Program-made: the position numbers and the translations under genes
In this document: piece by piece, positions 1-9,844 of the stretch
How the letters are laid out: each line of letters opens with the position of its first letter
Position numbering within the stretch: position 1 is the first letter of the stretch
DNA from: Thermocrispum municipale DSM 44069
GTDB taxonomy: Bacteria; Actinomycetota; Actinomycetes; Mycobacteriales; Pseudonocardiaceae
Reading direction: 5' to 3'
DNA: 64,000 bases
Assembly: GCF_000427825.1 (NCBI RefSeq)
Contig: NZ_KE386595.1
Span: 62,001-126,000 of the forward strand
Notes under the pieces: model-generated
Database searches by the model: none
What the model was told of the DNA's origin: nothing
Seen by the model: only the letters and a program-made list of their open reading frames with translations

Positions 1-2
1 CC

Positions 3-131
3 GACGCATTTGTATTCCTGAAAGAGAGACTCTGGGACTTCGCGGACACCGTCAATACCGCTGCCAAACGATACGGGCTTGACGATGACATGATCGAGCA
101 AGGCTTTAAAGAGATACAGAAGCAAAAGTAA
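3..131 (+). CDS. C-terminal end of an unknown protein (truncated by window edge)
   Basis: An open frame enters from the left edge and ends at a TAA one base before the ATG of the next gene. The 42 visible residues are charged and helix-prone (…FLKERLWDFADTV…, ending EIQKQK), with no recognisable motif. The one-base gap to the next start indicates translational coupling. Base composition is AT-rich like the next three genes. Position just before a WXG100-like gene makes a small ESX/WXG100 partner plausible, but this is inferred from context only. Confidence 0.6.
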   Translation, partial: DAFVFLKERLWDFADTVNTAAKRYGLDDDMIEQGFKEIQKQK

Positions 132-132
132 T

Positions 133-987
133 ATGAGCTATCAAGACACCTACCCGATCGTCAAATTTCAACCCACCGGAGAAAAGACCGACCTTGCATC
201 AGTATTGAAAGATGGCTTTCCTGTCACAGATGCAATTGATTGGTTTTGGCGCAACTTTGTAAACGACGGCGTGGGATTCCGCGAATCACTCGTCAAACCA
301 CTAATCGGAGACTACGACAGGATAGCTGAAAACGGTCGCGCGTGGCGGCACATCGAGAAGCAGATCAACAGCCTGAGCCATAACCTCACCGACAACACCG
401 CTCAACTTATCCCTCAATATTGGGACGGGAAGGCAGCGAAGACCGCCAGTGATCTCGTGGAAAAGGTGTGGTCTCCAGCCCTGATGGGAATGGAGGTGGT
501 AGCGCAATCCATCGCTATCGGCTATGAAAAGTTCACCGAGGGCCTTCTACGTCTGGCAAGATCTACAATCAAAATACTCGAAGCGATTATCAAGAGAATT
601 ACAAAACTAGCACGTCGACTCCTGCCGGGCGGCTTCATCGCAGGACTCATCGAATGGATCATCGAGGGCTTCGACAAGTTTCCTTACATGGAAGAAGTTG
701 AAGAAATCATCGACCGCATCAATGAAGCCAAGAAGCTATTAAGCATAGCGCACGAAATCATAAATATGTTCAAGCGGTATCTTAATATCGCCGAGCATCT
801 ATGGATTTCGATCAAGCACCTTACACATGTGAACTCCAACACCGACCTACTCACTGCCGCCAAGGAGATCTCACGAGGTGCACGCAAAGCCGACAAGGCC
901 GTAGGGAACTCCAAGAAGCTGCTGGATAAGACAAAAAGAGAATACAGTAAGGTCCTTGATAAGGCTGATGAAGTGACCGGGGAGTAG
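133..987 (+). CDS. WXG100/ESX-like helical protein, possible secreted substrate or toxin N-domain
   Basis: The 284-residue product is almost wholly alpha-helical. Residues about 60-110 contain a W-x-G type turn (YWDGKAAKTA, near residue 97) between two predicted long helices, which is the hallmark of WXG100-like ESX substrates. Residues about 135-185 are amphipathic to hydrophobic (RLLPGGFIAGLIEWI) and the C-terminus is Lys/Glu-rich. No signal peptide is visible, as expected for type VII secretion. It sits in a tight co-directional group (1 bp after the previous stop, 2 bp before the next start). GC content is clearly lower than the rest of the window, suggesting acquired DNA. The family assignment rests on the single motif and the fold pattern. 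Confidence 0.55.
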   Translation: MSYQDTYPIVKFQPTGEKTDLASVLKDGFPVTDAIDWFWRNFVNDGVGFRESLVKPLIGDYDRIAENGRAWRHIEKQINSLSHNLTDNTAQLIPQYWDGKAAKTASDLVEKVWSPALMGMEVVAQSIAIGYEKFTEGLLRLARSTIKILEAIIKRITKLARRLLPGGFIAGLIEWIIEGFDKFPYMEEVEEIIDRINEAKKLLSIAHEIINMFKRYLNIAEHLWISIKHLTHVNSNTDLLTAAKEISRGARKADKAVGNSKKLLDKTKREYSKVLDKADEVTGE

Positions 988-989
988 CG

Positions 990-1445
990 ATGCGACACCT
1001 GACCAGCAATTACAGCCGCCAGCTAGATATAGATGACCTCCGCGGAGAACTAGACAGAATACTGTCATTTGCTCTATCATCCGCGCGAGACGTCGAGGCC
1101 AAAGCCGACGAAATTTTGAATAGTCTCGAGCCCGCTTCAGACGAGGAAGTTTCGGCATTCAGGGACTACATCCTGACAAAAGGACGTACACCTGAATGGA
1201 ATATCGTTATCGCTAGAATTGAAAAGGGAGAGTTGACGTGGCGAGAGATTGTCGACGGCGACTGCGAACGGGATAGCGATGTGCTCGATGCCATGCGGTC
1301 CACTCCGCGCATGAGCCTACAAGCCACAGCAGAACCGACAGAATATGACACGGGCGCCAATCCAAACAGAGAGACTGGCCACCCACGGTCGCATTACCAT
1401 AATGACGACGATGACTATTTCGAAGGGTTCTCGGTGCGAGCGTGA
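990..1445 (+). CDS. Hypothetical acidic protein in the ESX-like group
   Basis: A 151-residue protein that I do not recognise. It begins two bases after the preceding stop and its TGA overlaps the GTG of the lipoprotein gene by 4 bp, so the three genes are probably one transcript. The first about 60 residues look helical; the C-terminus is very acidic and ends in an aspartate cluster with aromatics (DDDDYFEGF). Such tails occur in small chaperone or immunity-like partners of WXG100 proteins, but that role is only a guess. Composition is AT-rich like its neighbours. Confidence 0.6.
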   Translation: MRHLTSNYSRQLDIDDLRGELDRILSFALSSARDVEAKADEILNSLEPASDEEVSAFRDYILTKGRTPEWNIVIARIEKGELTWREIVDGDCERDSDVLDAMRSTPRMSLQATAEPTEYDTGANPNRETGHPRSHYHNDDDDYFEGFSVRA

Positions 1446-2071
1446 GAAGATATCAACGACGGACAGTTTGGATTAAGACCCACTTCAAAGCGGCAGTCAC
1501 TGTCTCGGCGGCAGTTGTCTTATTCTGCGGAGCATGTGGCGATGGAAAGCCTGGAGACGAGCGGGCATATCCGCCGACAAGCGCTTCCGGAAAATCGAGC
1601 AATACGGCTCCTACCGTTGCCAACCCTCTCGACGTGACCAAGATTGAAAAGTCGCCATGCCTGATGTTCCCCGCAAACGCACTGAAGGGCGCGGGAATCA
1701 CCCCGACCAACGAAGGCTACGCGGATACATTGAGTCGTCTTGGTCCAGCATGCCGACTCGACGGAGACACGGAGCATTGGCGCCTCTCTGCTACGCTTTT
1801 GACTTCAGATAAGCAAGGCTTGAGTCGGATATACGCAAATCAGGAGGCCAACCCGAATCCAAACTTCAAAGAGGTGGCACCGATTGAAGGCTATCCGGCG
1901 GTGCAAGGCGTCGGCACCAACTCGCCGAGCGAAGGCGGTTGCAACGTGACCGTCGGCTTGCGCGACGATCTCACACTTTCTGTGCGCGTCACAGGCAAGC
2001 AAGACAGGCCTTGCGAGTTTGCGAATACGGCCGCAGCTGTAGCGGTACGCGCGATCAAGGCAGCCCAGTGA
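1442..2071 (+). CDS. DUF3558-type surface lipoprotein
   Basis: The 209-residue product starts with a basic stretch, a hydrophobic segment (about residues 18-32) and a lipobox-like CGAC, so Cys32 is the probable lipidated residue. A Thr/Ser/Pro-rich linker follows, then a domain with paired cysteines (SPCLMF, PACRLD, GGCNV, RPCEFA) and an ending AAAVAVRAI, the layout of actinobacterial DUF3558 lipoproteins. GTG start overlapping the preceding TGA by 4 bp. Function unknown; DUF3558 genes often lie beside ESX-type or cell-surface genes, which fits here. Confidence 0.75.
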   Translation: MRRYQRRTVWIKTHFKAAVTVSAAVVLFCGACGDGKPGDERAYPPTSASGKSSNTAPTVANPLDVTKIEKSPCLMFPANALKGAGITPTNEGYADTLSRLGPACRLDGDTEHWRLSATLLTSDKQGLSRIYANQEANPNPNFKEVAPIEGYPAVQGVGTNSPSEGGCNVTVGLRDDLTLSVRVTGKQDRPCEFANTAAAVAVRAIKAAQ

Positions 2072-2199
2072 ACGAGCCCAGGTGGTCTAGTAGGAGCCTG
2101 CTGTCGCGGTCGTCGCTGTGGGGCGGCATCCAAATATAAGGTGTAAGCACCGGCCTCCCGGCTTCTTGAGGGCGAGCGAGGTTGGATGTGTCGCATGCG

Positions 2200-2221
2200 T
2201 GACCGGAAGGCCGGTCATTTT
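2200..2221 (+). terminator. Rho-independent-like hairpin after the lipoprotein gene
   Basis: Perfect 7-bp arms TGACCGG / CCGGTCA around an AAGG loop, followed by TTTT. It lies 129 bp after the lipoprotein stop and 16 bp before the next ATG, so it could end the left operon or act as a leader hairpin for the following gene. The rest of 2072-2237 shows nothing else clear. Confidence 0.5.
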
Positions 2222-2237
2222 GACGACAGGGAGCGCA

Positions 2238-2942
2238 ATGAATCTACCTGACTGGGTGCCTTACGTCGTCTGGCCGGCGCTCGTGATCGGCTACGTGACC
2301 TGGTACGTGTGGTCCCGGCGCGAACATCGTGCATATGTACTTCGACTTGCCAAGGAGCGTGGCTGGGAGTACCGCACACGTGACCGGAGCGTTGGTCGAT
2401 ACACCGAACGCCCCTTCGACAAGTCCAACGCGAAGCGGCGTCACATCCTGACCGGCGAGTACCGCGGCCGACGGATCTGCGTGTTCGAATTGACCTATCC
2501 GGAAAAGACCGAGCTGAGCGATCGGTTCCGGGACGCCAACGACGGGTTTCTGCGAAACCGTGTCACCTGTCTTGTCGCGGCGGTCACGCACGACCTTCCG
2601 ATACCGACCATGTCGGTGGAGCGGATCGGCCTGTTCACCAAGATCAACCGCTTCCTGGGCTTGCCCGACAAGGCGACCGGCATCGAGGAGTTCGACAACC
2701 GGTTCGAGATTCACACGGCGCGAGACACCGACCTGTCGACCGTTTTCGACGCCGACCTGTGCCGATGGATGCTCGACGACAAGCGCGCCAGGCAGCTACC
2801 GCTGCGGATCGAACGCGGCGATGTCGTCACCTGGGAGCTCGGCAAGATCAATGCCGAGAAGATCGACACCTATCTCGACTATCTCTGCGACTTCCTCGAC
2901 CACTGCCCCGTCCGCGCTGACGGAACAGTCGATCACGGTTAG
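2238..2942 (+). CDS. Membrane-anchored hypothetical protein
   Basis: The start was set at the ATG at 2238 because GGGAG lies 6 bases upstream and the N-terminus then gives a clean transmembrane helix (about residues 9-27, [16 protein letters not shown]) followed by positive residues (RREHR). The 234-residue protein then has a soluble domain beginning ERGWEY and containing [12 protein letters not shown], a pattern seen in uncharacterised actinobacterial single-pass proteins. No catalytic motif is visible. Its TAG overlaps the end of the convergent hutI by 4 bp. Confidence 0.7.
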   Translation: MNLPDWVPYVVWPALVIGYVTWYVWSRREHRAYVLRLAKERGWEYRTRDRSVGRYTERPFDKSNAKRRHILTGEYRGRRICVFELTYPEKTELSDRFRDANDGFLRNRVTCLVAAVTHDLPIPTMSVERIGLFTKINRFLGLPDKATGIEEFDNRFEIHTARDTDLSTVFDADLCRWMLDDKRARQLPLRIERGDVVTWELGKINAEKIDTYLDYLCDFLDHCPVRADGTVDHG

Positions 2943-4099
2943 ACCTCGCGCCGGCCGCGTCGCCACACGGCCCAGGTCAAAGGGACACCGGGGCGATAGG
3001 CAAGGTGAGTCGCCGACGGTGCGTCGAGAACGTGCAGGTCAGCCCGCGCTCCCGGACGAACCACGCCGACCGCGCCGTCGCCGGTGTCGGCCCGCAGTGC
3101 TCGTGCGCCGCCTCGCGTGGCCGCCCACACGGCCTCCTCGACCGACAACCCCATCTGCAACACGGCCGTCGCCACGCAGAACGCCATCGACGTGGTGTAC
3201 GAACTGCCTGGGTTGGCATTGCTCGCGATGGCCACGGTCGCGCCGGCGTCCAACAGCCGCCGCGCAGGCGCGAGCGGTTGCCGGGTCGACAAGTCACACG
3301 CCGGAAGCACGGTCGCGACCGTGTCACTCGCGGCCAGGGCCTCCACGTCCTCGTCGCTGAGATACGCACAGTGGTCGACACTCGCCGCGCCCAACCGCAC
3401 GGCAAGCTGCACACCCGGCCCCTCCCCCAGCTGGTTTCCGTGCACCCGCAGGCCGAGGCCCCGATCCCGCGCGGCCGTCAACACCCGCTCCGACTGCTTC
3501 TCATCGAAAGCGCCCGTTTCGCAGAAAACGTCCACCCAGCGCACATACGGCACGACCGCATCGAGCATCGGTCCGCACACACTGTCCACATAGGACTCCG
3601 CCGTCTCTCCCGCCGGAACGACGTGCGCACCGAGGAACGTCACCTCGTCCACGACCTCGGCCGCGATCCGCGCCGACCGGGCCTCCTGCTCGACGGTCAG
3701 GCCATAGCCGGTCTTCGTCTCCAGGTACGTCGTGCCCTGCCGGACGGCTTCGCCCGCCAGGCGGCGCACATTCGCCGCAAGCGCTTCATCGGATGCCGAC
3801 CGGGTCGCCTCCACCGTGACGTTGATACCGCCCGCCGAGTACGCCTGTCCGGCCATCCGCGCCTCGAACTCCGCCGTGCGATCACCGGCGAACACCAGGT
3901 GCGTGTGCGAGTCGACCCACCCGGGCAACACCGCGCGCCCACCGGCATCCACCCGCTCATCCGACGGCGGCTCGTCGGCGGCGCGACCGACCCACACGAC
4001 CCGCTCGCCCTCGATCACCACCGCAGCATCGGTCAGCCGCCCCAGCTCCGGCTCGTTGGTCGTCAGCTCGGCGATCCCGGTGATCACGGTGGCGGTCAC
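2939..4099 (-). CDS. hutI: Imidazolonepropionase
   Basis: Hydrolyses 4-imidazolone-5-propionate to N-formimino-L-glutamate, the third step of histidine degradation, in the cytoplasm. The 386-residue protein has the amidohydrolase metal motif [10 protein letters not shown] (about residues 64-73), the family stretch ETKTGYGL, a later metal histidine in HGNQL and the C-terminal NPGSSYT-containing region. GTG start, overlapping the stop of hutF by 4 bp, so it is the last gene of the hut operon. Slightly shorter than the usual about 400 residues but with all key motifs. Confidence 0.95.
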   Translation of the reverse strand: MTATVITGIAELTTNEPELGRLTDAAVVIEGERVVWVGRAADEPPSDERVDAGGRAVLPGWVDSHTHLVFAGDRTAEFEARMAGQAYSAGGINVTVEATRSASDEALAANVRRLAGEAVRQGTTYLETKTGYGLTVEQEARSARIAAEVVDEVTFLGAHVVPAGETAESYVDSVCGPMLDAVVPYVRWVDVFCETGAFDEKQSERVLTAARDRGLGLRVHGNQLGEGPGVQLAVRLGAASVDHCAYLSDEDVEALAASDTVATVLPACDLSTRQPLAPARRLLDAGATVAIASNANPGSSYTTSMAFCVATAVLQMGLSVEEAVWAATRGGARALRADTGDGAVGVVRPGARADLHVLDAPSATHLAYRPGVPLTWAVWRRGRREV

Positions 4100-5385
4100 A
4101 GCAACTCCTCGATCACAGCGGCCAGCTCAGCGGCCGGCCGATCAATTCGCAGGTGCCGGCCTTCACGCACGACCCACTCCCCCGCGACCATGACGTCCCG
4201 CACGTCGGCCGCCGTGGCGCACAACGGAACACCGAGCGGCTCACTGCCTGCGGTCCGCACCGACTCGGTGTCGACCACGACCAGGTCGGCGCCGGCTCCC
4301 TCGGCGATCCGGCCGACCTCGGGCCAACCGATCGCCTCGTGCCGGGCCGCTGCCGCGACGAGCTCGGTGGGCGTGAAGTGACCGCGCGACTCGGCGGCCA
4401 ACCGTTCGTCGGCTTCCAAGGCGAGCAGTTCGGCGAACGGGTCGACGACAGCATGCGAATCCGTGCCCAGACTCAGCATCACCCCGGCGTCCGCCAGCTG
4501 ACGCGCAGGCCCGATGCCATCACCCAAGTCCCGCTCGGTCGTCGGACAGAAACAAGCACCGGAACCGCCCAGCAACGCGACGTCCTTGTCGGTCAGATGC
4601 GTCGCATGCACGCCGACGAAGCCGTCGCCCAGCACGCCGAGGTCGGCCAGCAGCTCGGACGGAGTCCGACCGTGCACCCGCAGGCAGGCTTCGTTCTCCG
4701 CGCGCTGCTCGGACAGATGAGCGTGCAGCGGCCGTCCGGCAGCCCAGGACTTGACCACCGGGATCTGCTCGGCGGGCACAGCGCGCACCGAGTGCACCGC
4801 TGCTCCCACTCGGGCCAAGCCCTCCGGCCGGAAGTCGTCCACGCGCGACGCCCACCGCTGCGCATCGCCGTCGGAGAACCGACGCTGTGCACGCGACAGC
4901 TCGCCACCTTCCAAGCCCGGCGTCAGATAGCAGGTGTCGAGCAGCGTCAGCCGGATTCCCGCCTCCGCCGCCGCCTGCGCCAACGCGTACCCCATCGCGT
5001 TGGGGTCCGCATACGGCTTGCCTTCCGCGGCATGGTGCACGTAGTGGAACTCCCCGACACTGGTGAACCCTGCGAGCACCATCTCGGCGTAGACAGCCCG
5101 GGCAAGGCGCAGGTACGAGTCCGGGTCCAGCCGCTCAGCCACCGCGTACATACGCTCACGCCACGTCCAGAAAGTGCCGCCATCCGCATGCGTGCGGCCG
5201 CGCAGCGCGCGATGAAAAGCGTGCGAGTGGGCATTGGCGAACCCGGGCAGCGTGAGACCAGCCAGAACGGTGCCCTCACGCGGCACACCCGGCTCTACCG
5301 AGACGATGCGCGAGCCGTCGACGGTGATCGCAACCCCGGCAGCCGGCCCGTCCGGCAACCACGCGTACTCACACCAGAACCTCAT
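4096..5385 (-). CDS. hutF: Formimidoylglutamate deiminase
   Basis: Removes the imino group of N-formimino-L-glutamate to give N-formyl-L-glutamate and ammonia. The 429-residue protein belongs to the amidohydrolase superfamily: [12 protein letters not shown] (metal His pair), EFHYVHH, HLSEQ, and the later [11 protein letters not shown] with the metal aspartate. HutF-specific features include the [11 protein letters not shown] segment and [10 protein letters not shown]. Four-base overlaps link it to the M20 gene upstream and hutI downstream. Its presence shows that this organism uses the deiminase route rather than direct formiminoglutamase. Confidence 0.93.
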   Translation of the reverse strand: MRFWCEYAWLPDGPAAGVAITVDGSRIVSVEPGVPREGTVLAGLTLPGFANAHSHAFHRALRGRTHADGGTFWTWRERMYAVAERLDPDSYLRLARAVYAEMVLAGFTSVGEFHYVHHAAEGKPYADPNAMGYALAQAAAEAGIRLTLLDTCYLTPGLEGGELSRAQRRFSDGDAQRWASRVDDFRPEGLARVGAAVHSVRAVPAEQIPVVKSWAAGRPLHAHLSEQRAENEACLRVHGRTPSELLADLGVLGDGFVGVHATHLTDKDVALLGGSGACFCPTTERDLGDGIGPARQLADAGVMLSLGTDSHAVVDPFAELLALEADERLAAESRGHFTPTELVAAAARHEAIGWPEVGRIAEGAGADLVVVDTESVRTAGSEPLGVPLCATAADVRDVMVAGEWVVREGRHLRIDRPAAELAAVIEELL

Positions 5386-6566
5386 CCGGCGAGCTCCTCC
5401 AGCACCGCAGCCAGCGCCCGCACACCAGCGGCGCAGTCCTCGTCGGTCGCGAACTCCTCCGGCGCGTGCGACACCCCCGTCGGATTCCGCACATACAGCA
5501 TGCCGGTCGGAACGTGCGCGGCCAGCACGCCCGCGTCGTGCCCCGCGCCGGTCGGCAGCACCGGAACATCACCGAGCACCCCACGGAACCGATCACGCAG
5601 GCCCGGATCGAACGCGACCTCGCCGCTGAAGGATTCCTCGCGCACCTCGACCTCACAGCCTTCGTCGGCTGCCGCCTGCTGCGCCGCCGCGATCACCTCG
5701 TCGACTGCTTCCCGGGTGCCCGGTTCACTCGCCGAGCGGGCATCGAGCCACACGTCGACCCGGCTCGCGACCACGTTGGTGCCACCGGGCACGGGAATCA
5801 GACGCCCGACTGTCGCCCGCGTGCCCGCCTTCGCCGCCGACCTGGCCGCGAGCACCGTGCGGGCCGCGGGCAGCATCGGGTCCCGCCGGTCGGCCATGGC
5901 CGCGGTCCCCGCGTGATCACCTCGTCCCACGAACGTCAGCCGCCACCGCCCGTGCGGGTCGATGGTGGACCCGATCGCCACCGGCCGGCCCAGCGGCTCG
6001 AGCGCCTTGCCCTGCTCGACGTGCAGCTCGACGAACGCCCCGATGCGGCTCACCGCATCGGGATCCGGCCCGATTCGCTCCGGTTCGAGCCCGGCACGCG
6101 CAGCCGCTTCCCCGAACGTCACGCCGTCCGGGTCGGTCAACTTCAGCGCCCGTTCGGGCGCGATCGCCCCGGTCAACAGTCGCGAGCCGAGGCACGCCAC
6201 ACCGAAGCGGCCACCTTCTTCCTCGGCGAAGACCACCACGGCCAGTGGACGGCGCGGGCGAAACCCGGTCGCCCGCAACTCGTCCACCGCGGCCAACGCC
6301 GACACCACACCCAACGGCCCGTCGAACGCTCCCCCGCCGGGGACCGAATCCAGGTGGCTACCCGTCACGACGGCGTCCGGGCCGGGCGTCCCCCACCACG
6401 CCCAGAGGTTGCCGTTGCGGTCCTGTTCCACGTCGAGGCCGCGCCGCTGGGCCTGCTCGGTGAACCAAGCGCGCAGTTGCAGCTCCGGGTCGGTGAACAC
6501 ATGCCGCGAGTAGCCGCCCCGGAACCGGTCGGCGCCGACGCCCTCGAGATCCCGCAGCAGGCTCAT
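5382..6566 (-). CDS. M20 amidohydrolase (allantoate amidohydrolase-like) of the hut operon
   Basis: A 394-residue peptidase M20 family enzyme. Metal-site motifs: [33 protein letters not shown], the dimerisation-domain segment [11 protein letters not shown], and the C-terminal GAGHDA and GVSHAPEEF. These match the AllC/HyuC/N-carbamoyl amino-acid hydrolase branch. ATG at 6566 overlaps the hutU stop by 4 bp. No N-formylglutamate deformylase (HutG) lies in the operon, so the inferred job is to cleave N-formylglutamate to glutamate and formate. The family usually acts on ureido or carbamoyl substrates, so the exact substrate is inferred from context. Confidence 0.85.
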   Translation of the reverse strand: MSLLRDLEGVGADRFRGGYSRHVFTDPELQLRAWFTEQAQRRGLDVEQDRNGNLWAWWGTPGPDAVVTGSHLDSVPGGGAFDGPLGVVSALAAVDELRATGFRPRRPLAVVVFAEEEGGRFGVACLGSRLLTGAIAPERALKLTDPDGVTFGEAAARAGLEPERIGPDPDAVSRIGAFVELHVEQGKALEPLGRPVAIGSTIDPHGRWRLTFVGRGDHAGTAAMADRRDPMLPAARTVLAARSAAKAGTRATVGRLIPVPGGTNVVASRVDVWLDARSASEPGTREAVDEVIAAAQQAAADEGCEVEVREESFSGEVAFDPGLRDRFRGVLGDVPVLPTGAGHDAGVLAAHVPTGMLYVRNPTGVSHAPEEFATDEDCAAGVRALAAVLEELAG

Positions 6567-8206
6567 GCCATCGGCACCCGGACACCACGCTCGGCCGCGA
6601 CCTGCGCGGCCTCCTCGTACCCGGCGTCGACGTGCCGGATGACGCCCATGCCCGGGTCGTTGGTCAGCACGCGCTCGAGCTTCTGCGCGGCCAGCTCGGT
6701 GCCGTCCGCCACGGTGACCTGCCCGGCGTGGATCGACCGGCCGATGCCGACCCCACCGCCGTGGTGGATCGACACCCACGTCGCACCGGACGCGGTGTTG
6801 ACCATCGCGTTCAACAGCGGCCAGTCCGCGATCGCGTCCGAGCCGTCGATCATCGCCTCCGTCTCCCGGTACGGCGAAGCCACCGAACCGCAGTCCAGAT
6901 GGTCGCGACCGATGACGATCGGCGCGGAGATCTCGCCCGAGGCGACCATCTCGTTGAACCGCAGACCCGCCAAGTGTCGTTCGCCGTAGCCGAGCCAGCA
7001 GATCCGCGCGGGCAGCCCTTGGAACGCCACCCGTTCACCGGCCATCCGGATCCAGCGCGCCAGCGGCTCGTTCTCGCCGAACAGGTCGAGAATCGCGCGG
7101 TCGGTGGCGGCGATGTCTGCGGGATCGCCGGACAGCGCGGCCCAGCGGAACGGGCCCTTGCCCTCGCAGAACAGCGGCCGGATGTAGGCGGGCACGAAGC
7201 CCGGGTAGTCGAACGCCCGCTCCACGCCGCCCTGCTTGGCCTCGCTGCGCAGCGAGTTGCCGTAGTCGAACACCTCGGCGCCGCGATCCAGGAATCCGAC
7301 CATCGCGTCCACGTGATCGGCCATCGACTCCCGCGACCGGTCGGTGAACTCGTCCGGCTTCGACGCCGCGTAGTCACCCCAGTCCTCGAGCGCCACGCCC
7401 TTGGGCAGATAAGCCAGCGGGTCGTGCGCGGACGTCTGGTCGGTGACGACATCCACCTCGACTCCCCGCCGCAGCAACTCGGGCAGCACGTCCGCGGCAT
7501 TGCCGATGACACCCACGGACAGCGGCTTGCGCTCCCGCTTGGCGGCCTCGACGCGCGCGATCGCGTCATCGAGGTCCTCGGCGACCACGTCCAGATAGCG
7601 CGTCTCCACCCTGCGCCGAGCGCGGGCCGGGTCGACCTCGACCACCAGCGCGACGCCGCCGTTCATGGTGATGGCCAAGGGCTGCGCACCGCCCATACCG
7701 CCCAGGCCGGCCGTCACCGTCAACGTCCCGGCCAGCGAGCCGCCGAACCGCTTGGCGGCCACGGCCGCGAAGGTTTCGTAGGTGCCCTGCAGGATGCCCT
7801 GGGTGCCGATGTAGATCCACGACCCCGCGGTCATCTGCCCGTACATGGTCAGCCCGAGCGCGTCGAGCCGCCGGAACTCCGGCCAGTTCGCCCACTCCGG
7901 CACCAGGTTCGAGTTGGCGATGAGCACCCGCGGCGCCCACTCGTGCGTGCGCATGACACCGACCGGCTTGCCGGACTGCACCAGCAGCGTCTCGTCGTCG
8001 GCCAGGGTGGTCAGCTCTCGGGTGATCGCGTGGAAGGACGGCCAGTCCCGCGCCGCCTTGCCGGTGCCGCCGTAGACCACCAGGTCCTCCGGCCGTTCGG
8101 CGACATCCGGGTCCAGGTTGTTGTGCAGCATGCGCAGCGGGGCCTCGGTTTGCCAGCTGCGTGCGGTCAGCGCGGTGCCTCGCGCCGCCGTGATCTTCGG
8201 CGTCAT
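6563..8206 (-). CDS. hutU: Urocanate hydratase
   Basis: Converts urocanate to 4-imidazolone-5-propionate using tightly bound NAD+. The 547-residue length is normal. Visible family blocks are [14 protein letters not shown] near the N-terminus, [12 protein letters not shown], the NAD-binding [13 protein letters not shown] (residues about 168-180), YTxF-like [17 protein letters not shown] and the C-terminal [10 protein letters not shown]. Start chosen at the ATG with GGGAGG upstream. Overlaps hutH by 4 bp upstream and the M20 gene by 4 bp downstream. Confidence 0.96.
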   Translation of the reverse strand: MTPKITAARGTALTARSWQTEAPLRMLHNNLDPDVAERPEDLVVYGGTGKAARDWPSFHAITRELTTLADDETLLVQSGKPVGVMRTHEWAPRVLIANSNLVPEWANWPEFRRLDALGLTMYGQMTAGSWIYIGTQGILQGTYETFAAVAAKRFGGSLAGTLTVTAGLGGMGGAQPLAITMNGGVALVVEVDPARARRRVETRYLDVVAEDLDDAIARVEAAKRERKPLSVGVIGNAADVLPELLRRGVEVDVVTDQTSAHDPLAYLPKGVALEDWGDYAASKPDEFTDRSRESMADHVDAMVGFLDRGAEVFDYGNSLRSEAKQGGVERAFDYPGFVPAYIRPLFCEGKGPFRWAALSGDPADIAATDRAILDLFGENEPLARWIRMAGERVAFQGLPARICWLGYGERHLAGLRFNEMVASGEISAPIVIGRDHLDCGSVASPYRETEAMIDGSDAIADWPLLNAMVNTASGATWVSIHHGGGVGIGRSIHAGQVTVADGTELAAQKLERVLTNDPGMGVIRHVDAGYEEAAQVAAERGVRVPMA

Positions 8207-9753
8207 GCGTTCCCTCCCAGGTGTGGCGATACCGCGTCGAGCACGGCCCCGGACGCGATCAGCTCCTCGGCCGCGGCGATCTCCGGGGCCACGTGCCGGT
8301 CCGGCCCGGTTCCCGGCACCCGCTCCCGCAGCAGCGCGACGGCGGCCGCGGTCGCGGCGGCCGGTTCCAGTGGTTTCCGCAGTTCGAGGGCCCGAGCAGC
8401 GGTGATGAACTCGACGGCCAGCACGGTGGTCAACCCGCGCACGGCGTGCCGCAACTTGCGGGCCGCCGACCAGCCCATCGACACGTGGTCTTCCTGCATC
8501 GCCGACGACGGGATGGAGTCGACCGACGCGGGCACCGCCAGCCGCTTGAGGTCGGAGACCACCGCGGCCTGCGTGTACTGCGCGATCATGTAGCCGGAGT
8601 CGACGCCCGGGTCGTCGGCCAGGAACGGTGGCAGACCGTGCGAACGGGCCACGTCGAGCATGCGGTCGGTGCGCCGCTCGGCCATGCTCGCCAGGTCGGC
8701 GATCGGGATGGCCAGGAAGTCCAGCACATAGGCCAGCGGCGCGCCGTGGAAGTTGCCGTTGGACTCGATGCGGCCGTCGTCGAGCACCACCGGGTTGTCG
8801 ATCGCCGAGGACAACTCGCGCTCGGCCACCGCGTGCGCGTGCGCGACGGTGTCCCGGGCAGCGCCGTGAACCTGCGGAGCGCACCGCAACGAGTAGGCGT
8901 CCTGCACGCGCGGATCCTCGGGGCCGCGGTGGCTGGCCACGATCGGCGAACCGGCCAGCAGGGCGGTGATCCGTGCCGCGGAGCGCGCCTGACCCGGGTG
9001 GGGCCGCAAGGCTTGCAGGTCGGCGGCGAACACCCGATCGGTGCCCAGCAGCGCCTCGACGCTCATCGCCGCCGTCAGGTCCGCGACATCGAGCAGCCGA
9101 GACAGGTCGGTCAGCGCGAGCGCCAGCATGCCGAGCATGCCGTCGGTGCCGTTGGTCAGGGCGAGCCCTTCCTTCTCCGCCAATCGCACCGGCTCGATCC
9201 CGGCGTCGGCCAACGCGTCGGCGGCCGGACGACGGGTTCCGTGCTGGTCGAAGACCTCGCCCTCGCCCATCAACGCCAGGGCGACGGCGGCGAGCGGAGC
9301 GAGATCGCCGGAGCAACCGAGCGAGCCGAACTCGTGCACCACGGGGATCAACCCGGAGTTGAGCAGATCCACCAGCGCCTGCGCGGTCTCCGGACGGACA
9401 CCGCTGTGACCGGCGGCCAGCGTGCGCAGTCTCAGCAGCATCATCGCCCGCACCACTTCGGGCTCCACCGGTTCTCCCGCGCCCGCCGCGTGCGACCGGA
9501 TCAGCGAACGCTGCAGGTCAGCGCGCCGCTCCGCGGGGATGTGCTTGGTGGCCAACGCGCCGAACCCGGTCGACACCCCGTACGCGGGCCGAGTGGCCGC
9601 AGCGTGCGCGTCGACGTGCAGGCGGGCCGCGGCGATGCGCTTGGCGGCTTCGTCGGTGAGCTCCACCCGGGCACCCGAGCGCGCGACGGCAGCGACCTGC
9701 TCGATGGTCAGCGGCTCCGTGCCGACCTGAATGACCGACTCGTGCAACGACAT
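8203..9753 (-). CDS. hutH: Histidine ammonia-lyase
   Basis: First enzyme of histidine degradation (histidine to urocanate plus ammonia). 516 residues from the ATG at 9753. Typical motifs: YGVSTGFG (residues 58-65), the MIO-forming site [12 protein letters not shown] with Cys147-Ser148-Gly149, and QEDHVSMG near residue 400. The cofactor triad is CSG rather than the textbook ASG. First gene of the leftward hut operon and divergent from the IclR gene, with a shared 91-bp control region. Confidence 0.96.
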   Translation of the reverse strand: MSLHESVIQVGTEPLTIEQVAAVARSGARVELTDEAAKRIAAARLHVDAHAAATRPAYGVSTGFGALATKHIPAERRADLQRSLIRSHAAGAGEPVEPEVVRAMMLLRLRTLAAGHSGVRPETAQALVDLLNSGLIPVVHEFGSLGCSGDLAPLAAVALALMGEGEVFDQHGTRRPAADALADAGIEPVRLAEKEGLALTNGTDGMLGMLALALTDLSRLLDVADLTAAMSVEALLGTDRVFAADLQALRPHPGQARSAARITALLAGSPIVASHRGPEDPRVQDAYSLRCAPQVHGAARDTVAHAHAVAERELSSAIDNPVVLDDGRIESNGNFHGAPLAYVLDFLAIPIADLASMAERRTDRMLDVARSHGLPPFLADDPGVDSGYMIAQYTQAAVVSDLKRLAVPASVDSIPSSAMQEDHVSMGWSAARKLRHAVRGLTTVLAVEFITAARALELRKPLEPAAATAAAVALLRERVPGTGPDRHVAPEIAAAEELIASGAVLDAVSPHLGGNA

Positions 9754-9805
9754 GTACTCATTGGACTCCCTGCGGGCTCGGTCCTCACCCGCGGGAACCG
9801 GTAAT

Positions 9806-9825
9806 GTGTCTGGGATACCAGACAC
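9806..9825. promoter_or_regulatory. Putative HutR (IclR-family) operator
   Basis: Perfect inverted repeat GTGTCTGG / CCAGACAC with a 4-bp GATA centre, between divergent hutH and the IclR gene. The core TCTGGGATACCAGA (9809-9822) resembles the motif I recall for the corynebacterial IclR-type HutR (TCTGwwATwCCAGA), differing only at the two degenerate positions. It overlaps a possible -10 (TAATGT, 9802-9807) for the regulator gene, which would suit autoregulation. Confidence 0.7.
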
Positions 9826-9844
9826 CCGCGAACGCGAGAAGCTC

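Noticed and set aside
3005-9804. Several long plus-strand frames over the hut operon (e.g. 4153-5916, 6632-8593, 8221-9804)
   Set aside because: All are mirror frames of hutI, hutF, the M20 gene, hutU and hutH; composition is skewed to Arg/His/Pro with no family motif.
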